Assembly (NCBI RefSeq): GCF_008806975.1
Contig: NZ_CP031728.1
Span: forward strand, 5,559,501 to 5,623,500
Direction: 5' to 3'
Length of the DNA: 64,000 nt
Source: Cellvibrio sp. KY-GH-1
Lineage (GTDB): Bacteria > Pseudomonadota > Gammaproteobacteria > Pseudomonadales > Cellvibrionaceae
Shown: positions 1 to 8,858 of the stretch, in pieces
How positions within the stretch are numbered: the first letter of the stretch is position 1
Layout of the letters: each line of letters starts with the position of its first letter
The notes under the pieces: model-generated
Seen by the model: only the letters and a program-made list of their open reading frames with translations
Databases searched by the model: none
Told to the model about the DNA's origin: nothing
Position numbers and translations under genes: made by a program

Positions 1-1
1 C

Positions 2-280
2 GTAGGGAATGTAACTTACGATGAATTTACAATTGTGATTGTTCTGCACATTCACAGCCGTATTGTTGGCATTGTGGTCGACGGCGTTTCTGATGTGGTG
101 ACGTTGAGTAGGGATCAGTTGCGCCCGCCCCCAGATTTTGGAGTTGCATTCAATAGTAATTACTTGCTGGGTTTGGCGACAGTGAACGAGCAAATGATTA
201 TTTTAGTAGATATAGAGAAGTTGATATCGAGTGAAGAGATGGCGTTGTGTGAATCTAACTCAGTTACCGATAAGGAATAG
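2..280 (+). CDS. cheW: CheW chemotaxis coupling protein, C-terminal part
   Basis: The gene enters from the left edge, so its start is not in the window; the reading frame is open from base 2. CheW couples chemoreceptors to the CheA kinase in the cytoplasmic array. The visible part holds the end of the SH3-like CheW fold, including the hydrophobic strands followed by VDGVSDV and [19 protein letters not shown], the usual last strand and helix. It stops 4 bases before the chemoreceptor start at 285 and heads the run cheW-mcp-cheR-cheD-cheB. This order matches the che2 cluster of Pseudomonas aeruginosa (cheY-cheA-cheW-aer2-cheR2-cheD-cheB2), so cheA and cheY are expected just outside the window; that is inference. 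An internal GTG at 35 is a codon inside the domain, not the start. Confidence 0.9.
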   Translation, partial: VGNVTYDEFTIVIVLHIHSRIVGIVVDGVSDVVTLSRDQLRPPPDFGVAFNSNYLLGLATVNEQMIILVDIEKLISSEEMALCESNSVTDKE

Positions 281-284
281 TAGA

Positions 285-3200
285 ATGAATATTAGCTTGA
301 AAGCCAAATTAAATGTGATGGCCATAGCTGCCATTGTGTCTGTGATTTTGCTCGTTACTACTGGGTTTCTGATTATTGCCAAATCCTCCATTGGTAGTGA
401 CTTGTACGAGGAAATAAAATCCAGCAGTGATTTCACTGCTGAAATTGCGCCACCCCCGCTATTTCTTGTTGAACTCAACATGCATGTGAATCAACTGGGA
501 ATTGAAGGCGCTGGAAGCGAAACGCTCGCGCAGATTAAAAAGCACACGGATGATTATCGTACTTCTGCAACCAAGTGGAAGGCAAGCCCGCATTTGTCGT
601 CAGATTTAAAATCTCTATTGAGCTCAAAAATACTTCCTCAAATGGAGGTGTATGCTAGTTTTGTGGAAGCGGAAGTCGTTCCGGCATTCAAGGCTAAAGA
701 CCACGTCAGGCTTGCAGCAAGCCTAGTTGATGTTAATAAAATGTTTGATGAACATGAACTTCTCATTGAACAGCTTTTAACAAAGGAACTGGATGAGCAT
801 AAAAAATTATCGGAAAAAGGCGAGTCTGTAGCTAGCTTTTATAGGACTGTTTTAGTTTTAGTTGCACTACTTTCTGTGGTGGCTGTTTCGTTTTTCTCGA
901 TCTATTTTTCGCGGTTAATTTTGTCGAGCCTGGGGGCAGACCCAGAGAAATTAAAATCAATCACACGATCTATCACGTCAGGTGAAGCCAATGTGGTTAT
1001 CGAAGACGCAGTTCCGGGTAGCGTTTTGGGGTCTATTGCGGATATGTATCACGTTATCGCAAGTGGCCAGAAAGCGGCGGTCGATAATTTACGCATCCGG
1101 CAAGCGCTGGATGCAACGTCTTCCAATGTGATGCTCGCTGACGTTAATCGAAACATTGTATATATGAATAAGGCGGTAGAAAAAATGTTAAGGGATGTTG
1201 AGGGGGATTTGCGAAAAGTTCTGCCTCATTTTAAGGTTGACAGCATTATTGGCAGTAATATGGACATTTTTCATAAAAACCCCAGTCATCAATCAAGCTT
1301 GCTTGCTAATCTCCGAGATACCTATGTAAGCAACATTGTAGTTGCTGGGATAAGTTTTCGGTTAATTGCAAACCCGATTTTCTCCGATAACGGCGAGCGA
1401 ATTGGATCGGTCGTTGAATGGATTAATCGCACCAAAGAGGTTGCAATAGAGCACCAAATGAGCCGCATTTTGGGTGCGCTTACTTCTACGTCTTCCAATG
1501 TGATGGTTGCAGATCCGGATCGTCAGATTATCTACATGAATAAGTCTGTAGAAAAAATGTTGCGTGCAGTAGAGGTTGATTTGCGCAAGGCGCTCCCAGG
1601 GTTCTCCGTCGATAAAGTAATAGGCAGCAATATTGATATCTTCCACCGCAATCCGTCACATCAAATGCAACTGTTGGCTAATCTTCGTGACACTTATACC
1701 AGTCAAATTACCGTTGCTGGTATTACATTTAGGTTGATCGTTAACCCGATATTTTCGGAGGCTGGCGAGCGATTAGGGACTGTGGTTGAGTGGATTGATC
1801 GCACAAAAGAAGTGGTTGCTGAACATCAGATGAGCCGCATTTTAGGTGCTTTGAACTCGACTTCGTCAAATGTAATGGTTGCCGATCCTGATCGTAAGAT
1901 CATTTATATGAATAAGTCCGTCGAGAAAATGTTGCGCGCGGTTGAAATGGATTTACGTAAGGCTCTGCCGAGTTTTGCGGTTGATAAGGTAATCGGCAGT
2001 AACATCGATATATTTCATCGCAATCCCGCGCATCAAATGCAACTACTTGCAAACTTGCGCGATACCTATACCAGTCAAATTACGGTCGCGGGAATTACCT
2101 TTAGGCTCATTGTTAATCCAATATTTTCCGAAGCCGGTGAGCGACTGGGGACTGTGGTGGAATGGATCGACAGAACCAAGGAGGTCGCAGCAGAGCATGA
2201 GCTTAGTCGAATCCTTGGTGCGTTGGAGACGGCCACAACGAATGTCATGATTGCTGATGTGGACCGAAAAATCATTTACATGAATAAGTCAGTGGAAAAA
2301 ATGCTGCGTGTCGCTGAGGCCGACTTGAAGTCAGTGTTGCCTCATTTCTCGGTAGATAAAGTAGTCGGTAGCAACATGGACGGGTTCCATAAAAATCCAA
2401 TGCACCAAATGAAGCTGCTTGAAAATCTTACAACCACCTATACCACCAACATTGTGGTGGGTAAACGCCATTTCCGTTTGGTTGCTAACCCAATCTTTAG
2501 TAAAGATGGTACGCGCCTGGGATCGGTAGTGGAGTGGTTGGATAGAACTGAAGAGGTTGGTGTTGAAGGTGAGGTGAATAAGTTAGTAGAAGCTGCGGCG
2601 TCAGGTAATTTTACTGAGCGCTTAACTACCGATGGAAAATCAGGATTCTTCCTGAAGTTGGCGGAGGGGCTGAATATTCTTGTGCACACGGCAGACAAGG
2701 GACTTTCTGACGTTGCGCGAGTTCTTGGTGCCATTGCCAAAGGCGATTTGACCGAGCGCATTACCGGTGAATATGCAGGTACCTTTGGCGATCTCAAAAA
2801 TTACTGTAATGAAACTACTGAAAATCTGACAACAATGCTCAGCGATATTCGCAGTGCAGCGGATATGATTTTCACTGCATCAAGCGAAATCGCGCAAGGC
2901 AATGCCGACCTTTCCAGCAGAACTGAACAGCAGGCCGCCAATCTTGAAGAAACTGCGTCTTCGATGGAAGAATTAACTTCTACTGTTAAATTGAATGCTG
3001 ATAATGCGAAACAAGCGAATGTCCTCGCTGAGCAAGCATCTACGGTTGCCATCGATGGTGGCGGCCTGATTCAACAAGTGGTAACCACCATGAATGCAAT
3101 CAATGAGTCTGCACGAAAAATTTCGGACATTATTGGTGTGATTGATGGTATCGCGTTCCAAACTAATATCCTCGCATTGAATGCGGCGGTAGAGGCAGCG

Positions 3201-3761
3201 CGGGCGGGTGACCAAGGGCGCGGATTTGCGGTTGTCGCATCGGAGGTGCGCACCTTGGCACAGCGCTCAGCCAATGCGGCGAAAGATATCAAAGCGCTGA
3301 TATCGGATTCGGTGCAAAAAATTGATAACGGAAATAGTCTGGTTGGAAAATCAGGCGAGACCATGAAAGAAATTGTCAGCGCGATTAAACGTGTAAATGA
3401 CATCATGGCCGAAATTGCGGCTGCATCTGCCGAACAATCTACCGGTATTGAGGAAATTTCTACCGCTGTTTCGCAAATGGATGAAATGACGCAACAAAAT
3501 GCGGCCCTGGTTGAGCAGGCCGCTGCCGCCGCGGAAAGCTTGCAATCGCAAGCGGATGAATTAAATCGTAATGTAGGGCAGTTCCGGTTGAGCGATTCAC
3601 AGGAGCGTACGCCATCGACCAGACTGGCGGCGCCCAAGCCGGCGAATAAACCGGCTGCTAAATCGCCTGTGCGAAATCCAGCCAAAGCGACTTCAACCAA
3701 ATCCGCAGGAAAACTAACACCTCCCGCTTCGTCGGCCGAAGATGAATGGGAACAATTCTAA
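285..3761 (+). CDS. Methyl-accepting chemotaxis protein with four tandem PAS domains
   Basis: Membrane chemoreceptor of 1158 residues. The start at 285 is preferred over an upstream ATG at 231 because 285 follows the cheW stop and has an AAGGA ribosome site. Order: transmembrane helix (about 8-33), periplasmic segment, second transmembrane helix (about 190-212), four tandem PAS-like units of exactly 124 residues (268-763), a HAMP-like region, and a long methyl-accepting signalling domain with the hairpin tip ([20 protein letters not shown]). A Pro/Ala/Lys-rich linker leads to the C-terminal residues EWEQF, which resemble the WEEF-type docking tether for CheR. P. aeruginosa Aer2/McpB occupies the same cluster position but is soluble with one PAS and several HAMP domains, so the sensory half here is different. 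Ligand unknown. Confidence 0.95.
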   Translation: MNISLKAKLNVMAIAAIVSVILLVTTGFLIIAKSSIGSDLYEEIKSSSDFTAEIAPPPLFLVELNMHVNQLGIEGAGSETLAQIKKHTDDYRTSATKWKASPHLSSDLKSLLSSKILPQMEVYASFVEAEVVPAFKAKDHVRLAASLVDVNKMFDEHELLIEQLLTKELDEHKKLSEKGESVASFYRTVLVLVALLSVVAVSFFSIYFSRLILSSLGADPEKLKSITRSITSGEANVVIEDAVPGSVLGSIADMYHVIASGQKAAVDNLRIRQALDATSSNVMLADVNRNIVYMNKAVEKMLRDVEGDLRKVLPHFKVDSIIGSNMDIFHKNPSHQSSLLANLRDTYVSNIVVAGISFRLIANPIFSDNGERIGSVVEWINRTKEVAIEHQMSRILGALTSTSSNVMVADPDRQIIYMNKSVEKMLRAVEVDLRKALPGFSVDKVIGSNIDIFHRNPSHQMQLLANLRDTYTSQITVAGITFRLIVNPIFSEAGERLGTVVEWIDRTKEVVAEHQMSRILGALNSTSSNVMVADPDRKIIYMNKSVEKMLRAVEMDLRKALPSFAVDKVIGSNIDIFHRNPAHQMQLLANLRDTYTSQITVAGITFRLIVNPIFSEAGERLGTVVEWIDRTKEVAAEHELSRILGALETATTNVMIADVDRKIIYMNKSVEKMLRVAEADLKSVLPHFSVDKVVGSNMDGFHKNPMHQMKLLENLTTTYTTNIVVGKRHFRLVANPIFSKDGTRLGSVVEWLDRTEEVGVEGEVNKLVEAAASGNFTERLTTDGKSGFFLKLAEGLNILVHTADKGLSDVARVLGAIAKGDLTERITGEYAGTFGDLKNYCNETTENLTTMLSDIRSAADMIFTASSEIAQGNADLSSRTEQQAANLEETASSMEELTSTVKLNADNAKQANVLAEQASTVAIDGGGLIQQVVTTMNAINESARKISDIIGVIDGIAFQTNILALNAAVEAARAGDQGRGFAVVASEVRTLAQRSANAAKDIKALISDSVQKIDNGNSLVGKSGETMKEIVSAIKRVNDIMAEIAAASAEQSTGIEEISTAVSQMDEMTQQNAALVEQAAAAAESLQSQADELNRNVGQFRLSDSQERTPSTRLAAPKPANKPAAKSPVRNPAKATSTKSAGKLTPPASSAEDEWEQF
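1086..2573 (+). repeat. Four in-frame tandem PAS-encoding repeats, 372 bp period
   Basis: Units lie at 1086-1457, 1458-1829, 1830-2201 and 2202-2573, each exactly 372 bp (124 codons). Units 2 and 3 are almost identical in protein sequence, with only about ten to twelve substitutions, while units 1 and 4 are more divergent. Conserved landmarks in every unit are SSNVM or TTNVM, IYMNK, VEKMLR, a GSN-D-FH-NP motif and an FRL-NPIFS strand. The pattern suggests stepwise tandem duplication, with units 2 and 3 most recent or homogenised by gene conversion. Confidence 0.9.
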
Positions 3762-3830
3762 CGATTAATACCGCTGCGATGGGCAACCGTTGTGGTTGCC
3801 CTGATATGGGTGAAATCAGGAATTATTAGT

Positions 3831-4685
3831 GTGGCTGATACTTCAGGGCGCGAATTTGAGTACGCTGACTCCGATTTCAATCGTGTGAGAGCGGCGATTT
3901 ATCGAAAAGCAGGAATTAACCTTGCTGAATCGAAAAGACAGTTGGTGTATAGCCGGCTGGCCCGTCGGTTACGCGCGTTGAATTTGGCAAGCTTTGGCGA
4001 GTATCTAGACTATTTGGAGTCGACGCCGGAAGAGTTGCAGGAGTTTGTTAATGCGCTGACGACCAATCTAACCGCATTTTTTCGTGAGGAACATCACTTT
4101 TCCATTTTAAAAGATTTTATAAAAAAAAATCGGTACAACAAACCTTGTCGAATCTGGTGCTCTGCGTCGAGCACAGGCGAAGAACCTTATTCAATCGCTA
4201 TGACCGTTGCGGAAGCCTACGGAAATTACCGGCCGCCAGTAGAAATAGTTGCCTCGGATATAGATAGCCAAGTGTTAAATACGGCATCTATGGGTGTTTA
4301 TAGCTTGGATCGTTTGGAGGCGTTGAGTGCAGATAAAAAGAAACAATTTTTTTTGCGCGGCAAAGGTAAAAATTCAGGTAAGGCAAAAGTAATTGATGAG
4401 CTGCGGCGATTAATAGAATTTAAGCAAATTAATCTGCTTGATAGAAAATGGCCGTTGCAGGAAAAGTTTGATGTCATCTTTTGTCGCAATGTGATGATCT
4501 ATTTTGACAAGCCCACGCAGTTGCAAATTTTAAAGCGTATGACGCAACTGCTCGTACCCGATGGCCTTTATATCGCAGGCCATTCGGAAAGTTTTTCTCA
4601 CGCGAGTCACCTTGTCCGATTGGTGGGCAAGTCGACCTATCGATTGGCGGCGTCTGATGTTAAGGAGGACGTCAATGATGTATGA
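3831..4685 (+). CDS. cheR: Chemotaxis protein methyltransferase CheR
   Basis: S-adenosylmethionine-dependent methyltransferase that methylates glutamates on chemoreceptors for adaptation. The all-helical N-terminal CheR domain (DFNRVRAAIYRKAGI, then FREEHHF) is followed by the SAM-binding domain with WCSASSTGEEPYSIAM, VASDID and the conserved FCRNVMIYFDKPTQ. The frame is open from GTG 3792, but GTG 3831 is preferred: an AGGA lies about 9 bases upstream and family homology begins just after it. The start remains uncertain. It overlaps cheD by 11 bases, indicating translational coupling. By position it corresponds to CheR2 of P. aeruginosa, which docks on the C-terminal pentapeptide of its receptor; the adjacent receptor ends with a similar motif. 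Confidence 0.93.
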   Translation: MADTSGREFEYADSDFNRVRAAIYRKAGINLAESKRQLVYSRLARRLRALNLASFGEYLDYLESTPEELQEFVNALTTNLTAFFREEHHFSILKDFIKKNRYNKPCRIWCSASSTGEEPYSIAMTVAEAYGNYRPPVEIVASDIDSQVLNTASMGVYSLDRLEALSADKKKQFFLRGKGKNSGKAKVIDELRRLIEFKQINLLDRKWPLQEKFDVIFCRNVMIYFDKPTQLQILKRMTQLLVPDGLYIAGHSESFSHASHLVRLVGKSTYRLAASDVKEDVNDV

Positions 4686-5286
4686 GAATAACGTGCACTT
4701 GGCGCCAAACATGTATTTTGATCGTCATTTTGATCGGCAAGCCGTAAAAATATTGCCGGGCGAATACTATGTGACCAACGGTGATAAGTTAATTGTTACA
4801 GTATTGGGCTCTTGCGTTGCTGTGTGTTTGCGCGATAAATATTCTGGATTAGGGGGTATGAACCACTTTTTGCTCCCCAATGACGGCTCGAATGAAAGCG
4901 GTTTGTTAACTGAATCGGCGCGCTATGGTGTTTATGCAATGGAATTGCTCATCAACCACTTGTTAAAAATGGGGGCCAATCGGGGGCGCTTTGAGGCAAA
5001 AGTATTTGGTGGCGGAAACGTGCTTAGAGGGATGACCGTAAATAACGTCGGTCAACGCAACGCTGAATTTGTTCTGGATTATTTAGAAACGGAACAAATT
5101 CCGGTTGTAGCTCAAGATTTATTGGGCGAATTTCCACGTAAGGTGTATTTCTTTCCGGATACCGGCCGCGTGTTGGTAAAAAAAATTAAAGCGATGCATA
5201 ACAGCACTATATCTGATCGAGAAAGTGAGTATCGTATGCGTGTCAAATTCACTCCCAAAAGTGGTGATATTGAGTTGTTTAGTTAG
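4675..5286 (+). CDS. cheD: Chemoreceptor glutamine deamidase CheD
   Basis: Cytoplasmic enzyme that converts specific receptor glutamines to glutamates, preparing methylation sites. The 203-residue protein has the CheD core: the catalytic Cys in VLGSCVAVCL, the His in GGMNHFLLP, and the later VFGGGNV segment. The ATG at 4675 is chosen because a strong AAGGAGG precedes it by about 7 bases; a second ATG follows immediately at 4678. The frame is open further upstream inside cheR, but that stretch lacks homology. It sits between cheR and cheB, as in the che2-type cluster of Pseudomonas. Confidence 0.93.
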   Translation: MMYENNVHLAPNMYFDRHFDRQAVKILPGEYYVTNGDKLIVTVLGSCVAVCLRDKYSGLGGMNHFLLPNDGSNESGLLTESARYGVYAMELLINHLLKMGANRGRFEAKVFGGGNVLRGMTVNNVGQRNAEFVLDYLETEQIPVVAQDLLGEFPRKVYFFPDTGRVLVKKIKAMHNSTISDRESEYRMRVKFTPKSGDIELFS

Positions 5287-5318
5287 TGAATTGCCCAGGA
5301 ACGTCGGGAGACTGAGTT

Positions 5319-6386
5319 ATGCCAATAAAAGTGTTAGTCGTTGATGACTCGGCACTCGTTCGAAATCTTTTATCGGAAATAGTACGGGGTTCGCCAGATA
5401 TGCAGTTGGTTGGTGCGGCGCCCGACGCTTTTGTTGCGCGCGACATGGTTAATCAATTCTCGCCAAATGTAATCACACTGGATATTGAAATGCCGCGCAT
5501 GGATGGATTGGCGTTCCTGGAAAAACTGATGGCGGCGCGACCTACGCCCGTGGTAATGATATCGACCTTAACCGAGGAGGGCGCTGAGGCTACGTTGCGC
5601 GCTCTGGAATTGGGAGCGGTAGACTTTATTCCCAAGCCTAAATTGGGTGTGAGCAGCGGTATTCGCGAATACGCAGAAATTATTATTGAAAAAATTCGTG
5701 CTGCTGCTGACGTAAAAGTTAAGCCATTAATTAAGAAGCACCGCCCGGAAATTACAGAAGATCAAAAAATAATGAATCCGGTAGGCCTGCAAAGTACGGA
5801 GAAAATTATTGCGATTGGTGCATCCACCGGTGGCACCGAGGCAATTAAAGATTTGTTGGTTCAGTTGCCGGCGGCAGTGCCGGGGATTGTAATGACGCAG
5901 CACATGCCGCCTGGGTTTACGCGCACTTATGCTGAGCGTTTGAATAAAACCACGCGTTTACATGTGGTAGAAGCGAAGGGCGGAGAGCGTATTTTGCCAG
6001 GGCATGCGTTTTTGGCGCCGGGCGGCTATCACTTGGTGGTTGTTCGTTCCGGTGCTGATTACCGGGTAAAACTTTCTGATGCCGAACCCGTGCATCGCCA
6101 CCGGCCCGCGGTGGACGTGATGATGGAATCTGTTGCTCAAGTGGGCGGAAAGAATGTGATTGGAGTGTTGTTAACGGGGATGGGAAAAGATGGTGCCAAG
6201 GGTATGTTGGATATTCGCAATCGCGGCGGTTACACCATCGCTCAGGACGAGGCCAGTTGTGTTGTCTACGGTATGCCCAAAGAAGCGGTTGCTGTAGGTG
6301 GCGTTGATCAGATTGTTGCGCTGGATAAAATGGGGCAGGCATTGCTCGATAAAATAAAAGCGATGGGTAGCGGTAATCGCTTGTAG
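5319..6386 (+). CDS. cheB: Protein-glutamate methylesterase/deamidase CheB
   Basis: Response-regulated methylesterase that removes methyl groups from chemoreceptors when phosphorylated by CheA. The N-terminal receiver domain (1-120) has the acidic pair D9-D10 and the phospho-acceptor D55 in TLDIEMPRMDG, plus a conserved KP near residue 108. The C-terminal esterase domain (about 165-350) shows the catalytic triad motifs GASTGGTEAI (Ser), TQHMPPGFT (His) and LLTGMGKDGA (Asp). The ATG at 5319 follows a GGGAG ribosome site. It is the last gene of the chemosensory operon and faces the minus-strand sensor gene with only 26 bases between the stops. Confidence 0.95.
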   Translation: MPIKVLVVDDSALVRNLLSEIVRGSPDMQLVGAAPDAFVARDMVNQFSPNVITLDIEMPRMDGLAFLEKLMAARPTPVVMISTLTEEGAEATLRALELGAVDFIPKPKLGVSSGIREYAEIIIEKIRAAADVKVKPLIKKHRPEITEDQKIMNPVGLQSTEKIIAIGASTGGTEAIKDLLVQLPAAVPGIVMTQHMPPGFTRTYAERLNKTTRLHVVEAKGGERILPGHAFLAPGGYHLVVVRSGADYRVKLSDAEPVHRHRPAVDVMMESVAQVGGKNVIGVLLTGMGKDGAKGMLDIRNRGGYTIAQDEASCVVYGMPKEAVAVGGVDQIVALDKMGQALLDKIKAMGSGNRL

Positions 6387-6412
6387 AGTGATAGTAATTG
6401 TTGCGCATTAGT

Positions 6413-8680
6413 TTAAATTTTTTTAACGGCGCGCGGAAACTCTACCAAAAAATAATGCTGATCAGCTTTGCTATTAAATGTGATGATACCGTGCATTTTT
6501 TCAATAATTTCTTTTGCGATGGCAAGGCCAAGTTCGCTTGAGTGTAGCGGCGTGTTAGCGGCATCCTGAGTGCTGTTAAATTGCGCAGCGAGTTGCTTGC
6601 GTTGTGTTTCCAGTAGGTTGCGCGTATTGAAATAAATACCTACGTTGATCCGGCTGCGATCTTCAAGAACTTGTATGACGATCTCCGAGCCGGGTGTTGA
6701 GCTTTTAAATGCACACTGCAATAACAGCGATAGCGCTTGATAAAAGCGCGCGCTATCGACTTGAATAGTGAATTCCTCATTGGTCGCAATTAGCTTGGCG
6801 TTGTTTTGATAAATGTCGCCAAAGGCCTTGTTGCGTCTTAAGGCCTCGTCAACAAGTGGTAGTGCCGATTGAGATTCCATTTTTAAGTCGCTATCGCCTT
6901 TGGAAAGGCTCTGAACTTCAATTAAGTCGTGCATGAGTTGTTGCAAACGCAGGCTGTTGGTATGGGCAATCTCCACCACATGAAACAGATTTTCTGGCAA
7001 CTTATCTTTCTCTTTATTTTTTAATCGCTGTAATGCTTCGCTGATCAAATTTAGTGGGCCGAGAATTTCTTTACTGGCGCTGCTGATAAATTGATTACGC
7101 AGGTTGTCGGCCTGCTTTTTGTCGGTGATGTCGCGCACTATTCCAATAAAAATTGGCTCTCCATTCTGGAACACTCGCGATACCATTAAATCCATAGGGA
7201 ATTGTTGGCCATTTCGACGTAGTCCAATCACTTCTCGCCCTATACCTAAAATATTTTTCTTTCCGGTTTTTAAATGGTTACGAATGTAATCATCATGTTG
7301 GGATCTGAACGGTTCCGGCATGAGTTCGCTGATGTTTTTGCCGATAATTTGGCGCGCACGGTAGCCAAAAATGGTTTCTGCTGCATGATTGAACGATTGA
7401 ATAACGCCGCGCTTGTCAATGGTAATTATGCCGTCGGCAATATCATTTAAAATGGTTTGCGTGTGCTGGGTGCTTGCTTCCAGCGCGGCTCGGTCTTGTG
7501 CATGACGCTGTTCGTGATTCATGGTTTGCACGAATTGGGCGATGGTTTTTAATATCGGCTCCAATTTAATGGTGTCTTCTTGCTGGTATCCTTGGGTACA
7601 GTTGGCCAAGCCTAGAATGGCGATCTGGTCCCGCCCATTAAAAATGGGTATCCCCATAAAATTGTGAATTTTTGGATGGCCATCTGGCATGGTTCCAGCG
7701 CGCATATCGCGACTAATGTTCGCGCTGATAACTGGTTTCTCGGATTGCATTACCAGTCCAAACAAATTATCTAAATTTCTATATTCTCCATTTTCCGGCA
7801 AGTGAGTGGCGCGAAATTTATCTATGGCCGCCTTTTCCTTTTGGGTGCTGCCGAAGACTAGGGCGCGCATGAAAGGTGTGTTGTCTGAGTTTTTTTCGAT
7901 CTGCCCGATAAAGCCCAGTTCGCTGTTACAAGCGATCAGAGTTTCGTTAAGCAGGTTTTGCAAGGTCAATTTTATATTGTTATCAGTGATAAACGTGGAT
8001 TGTGCATTGTTGATAATTTTTTCCAGCTGTTGTTTGTGATTTAGCTCTGCGGTGAGTTGAAGTAGGTGTTGGTTCTTTTGAATTTGTTCTTCCATGTTGC
8101 GACGCGTACGTATGCTGCTCGCGATCACAAAGAAAATAAATAACAGTGTCATACTCGACATGGCGACAGCAGTGGGGCCATCTTCCAAAAAAATAAACAG
8201 GCTTAATGGCGTAATAGCCAATATCACAAAACCGAGCGAGGAATATTTGTCGGCTGTAAGTGATGTCATAGAGCCGGCTGCAACACCCGCCAGTGAAAAT
8301 GCTAGCAGTGCTTGATAGATCGCATTGTCATGGGCGAATAATAAAATAGCCGTTGTTCCCCAGGCGGCTCCCGTTAGCCAAACGCCAATGCGAAAACTCC
8401 ACAGCCAAAAATTCGCCGAGTAAAGTTGCCACGCGTTTTGCCAGAAAATCCATAGGGTCAGTCGTGCCAGTAGCGTGCTTCCCAAGAGCAAGTTCCACAG
8501 GATGATTTCTGCCTGGCCGATGATCTTCCAATGAGAAAGGCTGAGGATGAGAGCAATCACAATTGACGAGAGCAGTGACACGGGCAGGCTGTGGTAAAGC
8601 GAGTTGGTCTGCTCCTGGGTTAGTGTCCATTCATCGGCGGGTACGTCCTGAGGTGTTTGGTGCGAAGGCAACTCGAGCAT
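6413..8680 (-). CDS. Membrane GAF-PAS sensor with degenerate histidine kinase core
   Basis: 755-residue protein with about six N-terminal hydrophobic segments (35-190), a GAF domain (about 225-395), a PAS domain (about 410-520) and a kinase-like C-terminus. The PAS matches the haem PAS of FixL: MPEPFRSQHDDY contains His462 where FixL has its axial His, and Arg482 in LGIGREV lies 20 residues later, as FixL His200 and Arg220 do. The kinase part appears inactive: the H-box reads SKEILGPLN with Lys537 in place of the phospho-acceptor His, the N-box asparagine is missing, and the first G-box is not recognisable; only SSELGLAIAKEIIE resembles the last G-box. It may act as an adaptor or partner for another kinase, possibly its intact neighbour. 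Haem binding is inferred from motif only. Confidence 0.85.
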   Translation of the reverse strand: MLELPSHQTPQDVPADEWTLTQEQTNSLYHSLPVSLLSSIVIALILSLSHWKIIGQAEIILWNLLLGSTLLARLTLWIFWQNAWQLYSANFWLWSFRIGVWLTGAAWGTTAILLFAHDNAIYQALLAFSLAGVAAGSMTSLTADKYSSLGFVILAITPLSLFIFLEDGPTAVAMSSMTLLFIFFVIASSIRTRRNMEEQIQKNQHLLQLTAELNHKQQLEKIINNAQSTFITDNNIKLTLQNLLNETLIACNSELGFIGQIEKNSDNTPFMRALVFGSTQKEKAAIDKFRATHLPENGEYRNLDNLFGLVMQSEKPVISANISRDMRAGTMPDGHPKIHNFMGIPIFNGRDQIAILGLANCTQGYQQEDTIKLEPILKTIAQFVQTMNHEQRHAQDRAALEASTQHTQTILNDIADGIITIDKRGVIQSFNHAAETIFGYRARQIIGKNISELMPEPFRSQHDDYIRNHLKTGKKNILGIGREVIGLRRNGQQFPMDLMVSRVFQNGEPIFIGIVRDITDKKQADNLRNQFISSASKEILGPLNLISEALQRLKNKEKDKLPENLFHVVEIAHTNSLRLQQLMHDLIEVQSLSKGDSDLKMESQSALPLVDEALRRNKAFGDIYQNNAKLIATNEEFTIQVDSARFYQALSLLLQCAFKSSTPGSEIVIQVLEDRSRINVGIYFNTRNLLETQRKQLAAQFNSTQDAANTPLHSSELGLAIAKEIIEKMHGIITFNSKADQHYFLVEFPRAVKKI

Positions 8681-8858
8681 CGGGTATTCCAGCGATAGAA
8701 GTTAGAGTAGAAGTGGGTGCCCGTGTGTCCTGATATCCATGTTGTCTAGAGTATAGAACAGCATGGCTGGGATACTAGCGGGATGGAAACCAAGTTTTTT
8801 CAGTGATCAAAGGTTGCGCTGACAATGAATTTGCGCCCGGAAAATTACTTGTGAACGG

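Noticed and set aside
1086..2573. Regular repeats considered as a CRISPR or satellite array
   Set aside because: The period is 372 bp, in frame, and encodes PAS units inside one gene.
3071..3700. 209-codon open frame on the minus strand inside the first chemoreceptor gene
   Set aside because: It lies fully antisense to the conserved signalling domain, has Ser/Ala-rich shadow composition, no ribosome site and no recognisable domain.
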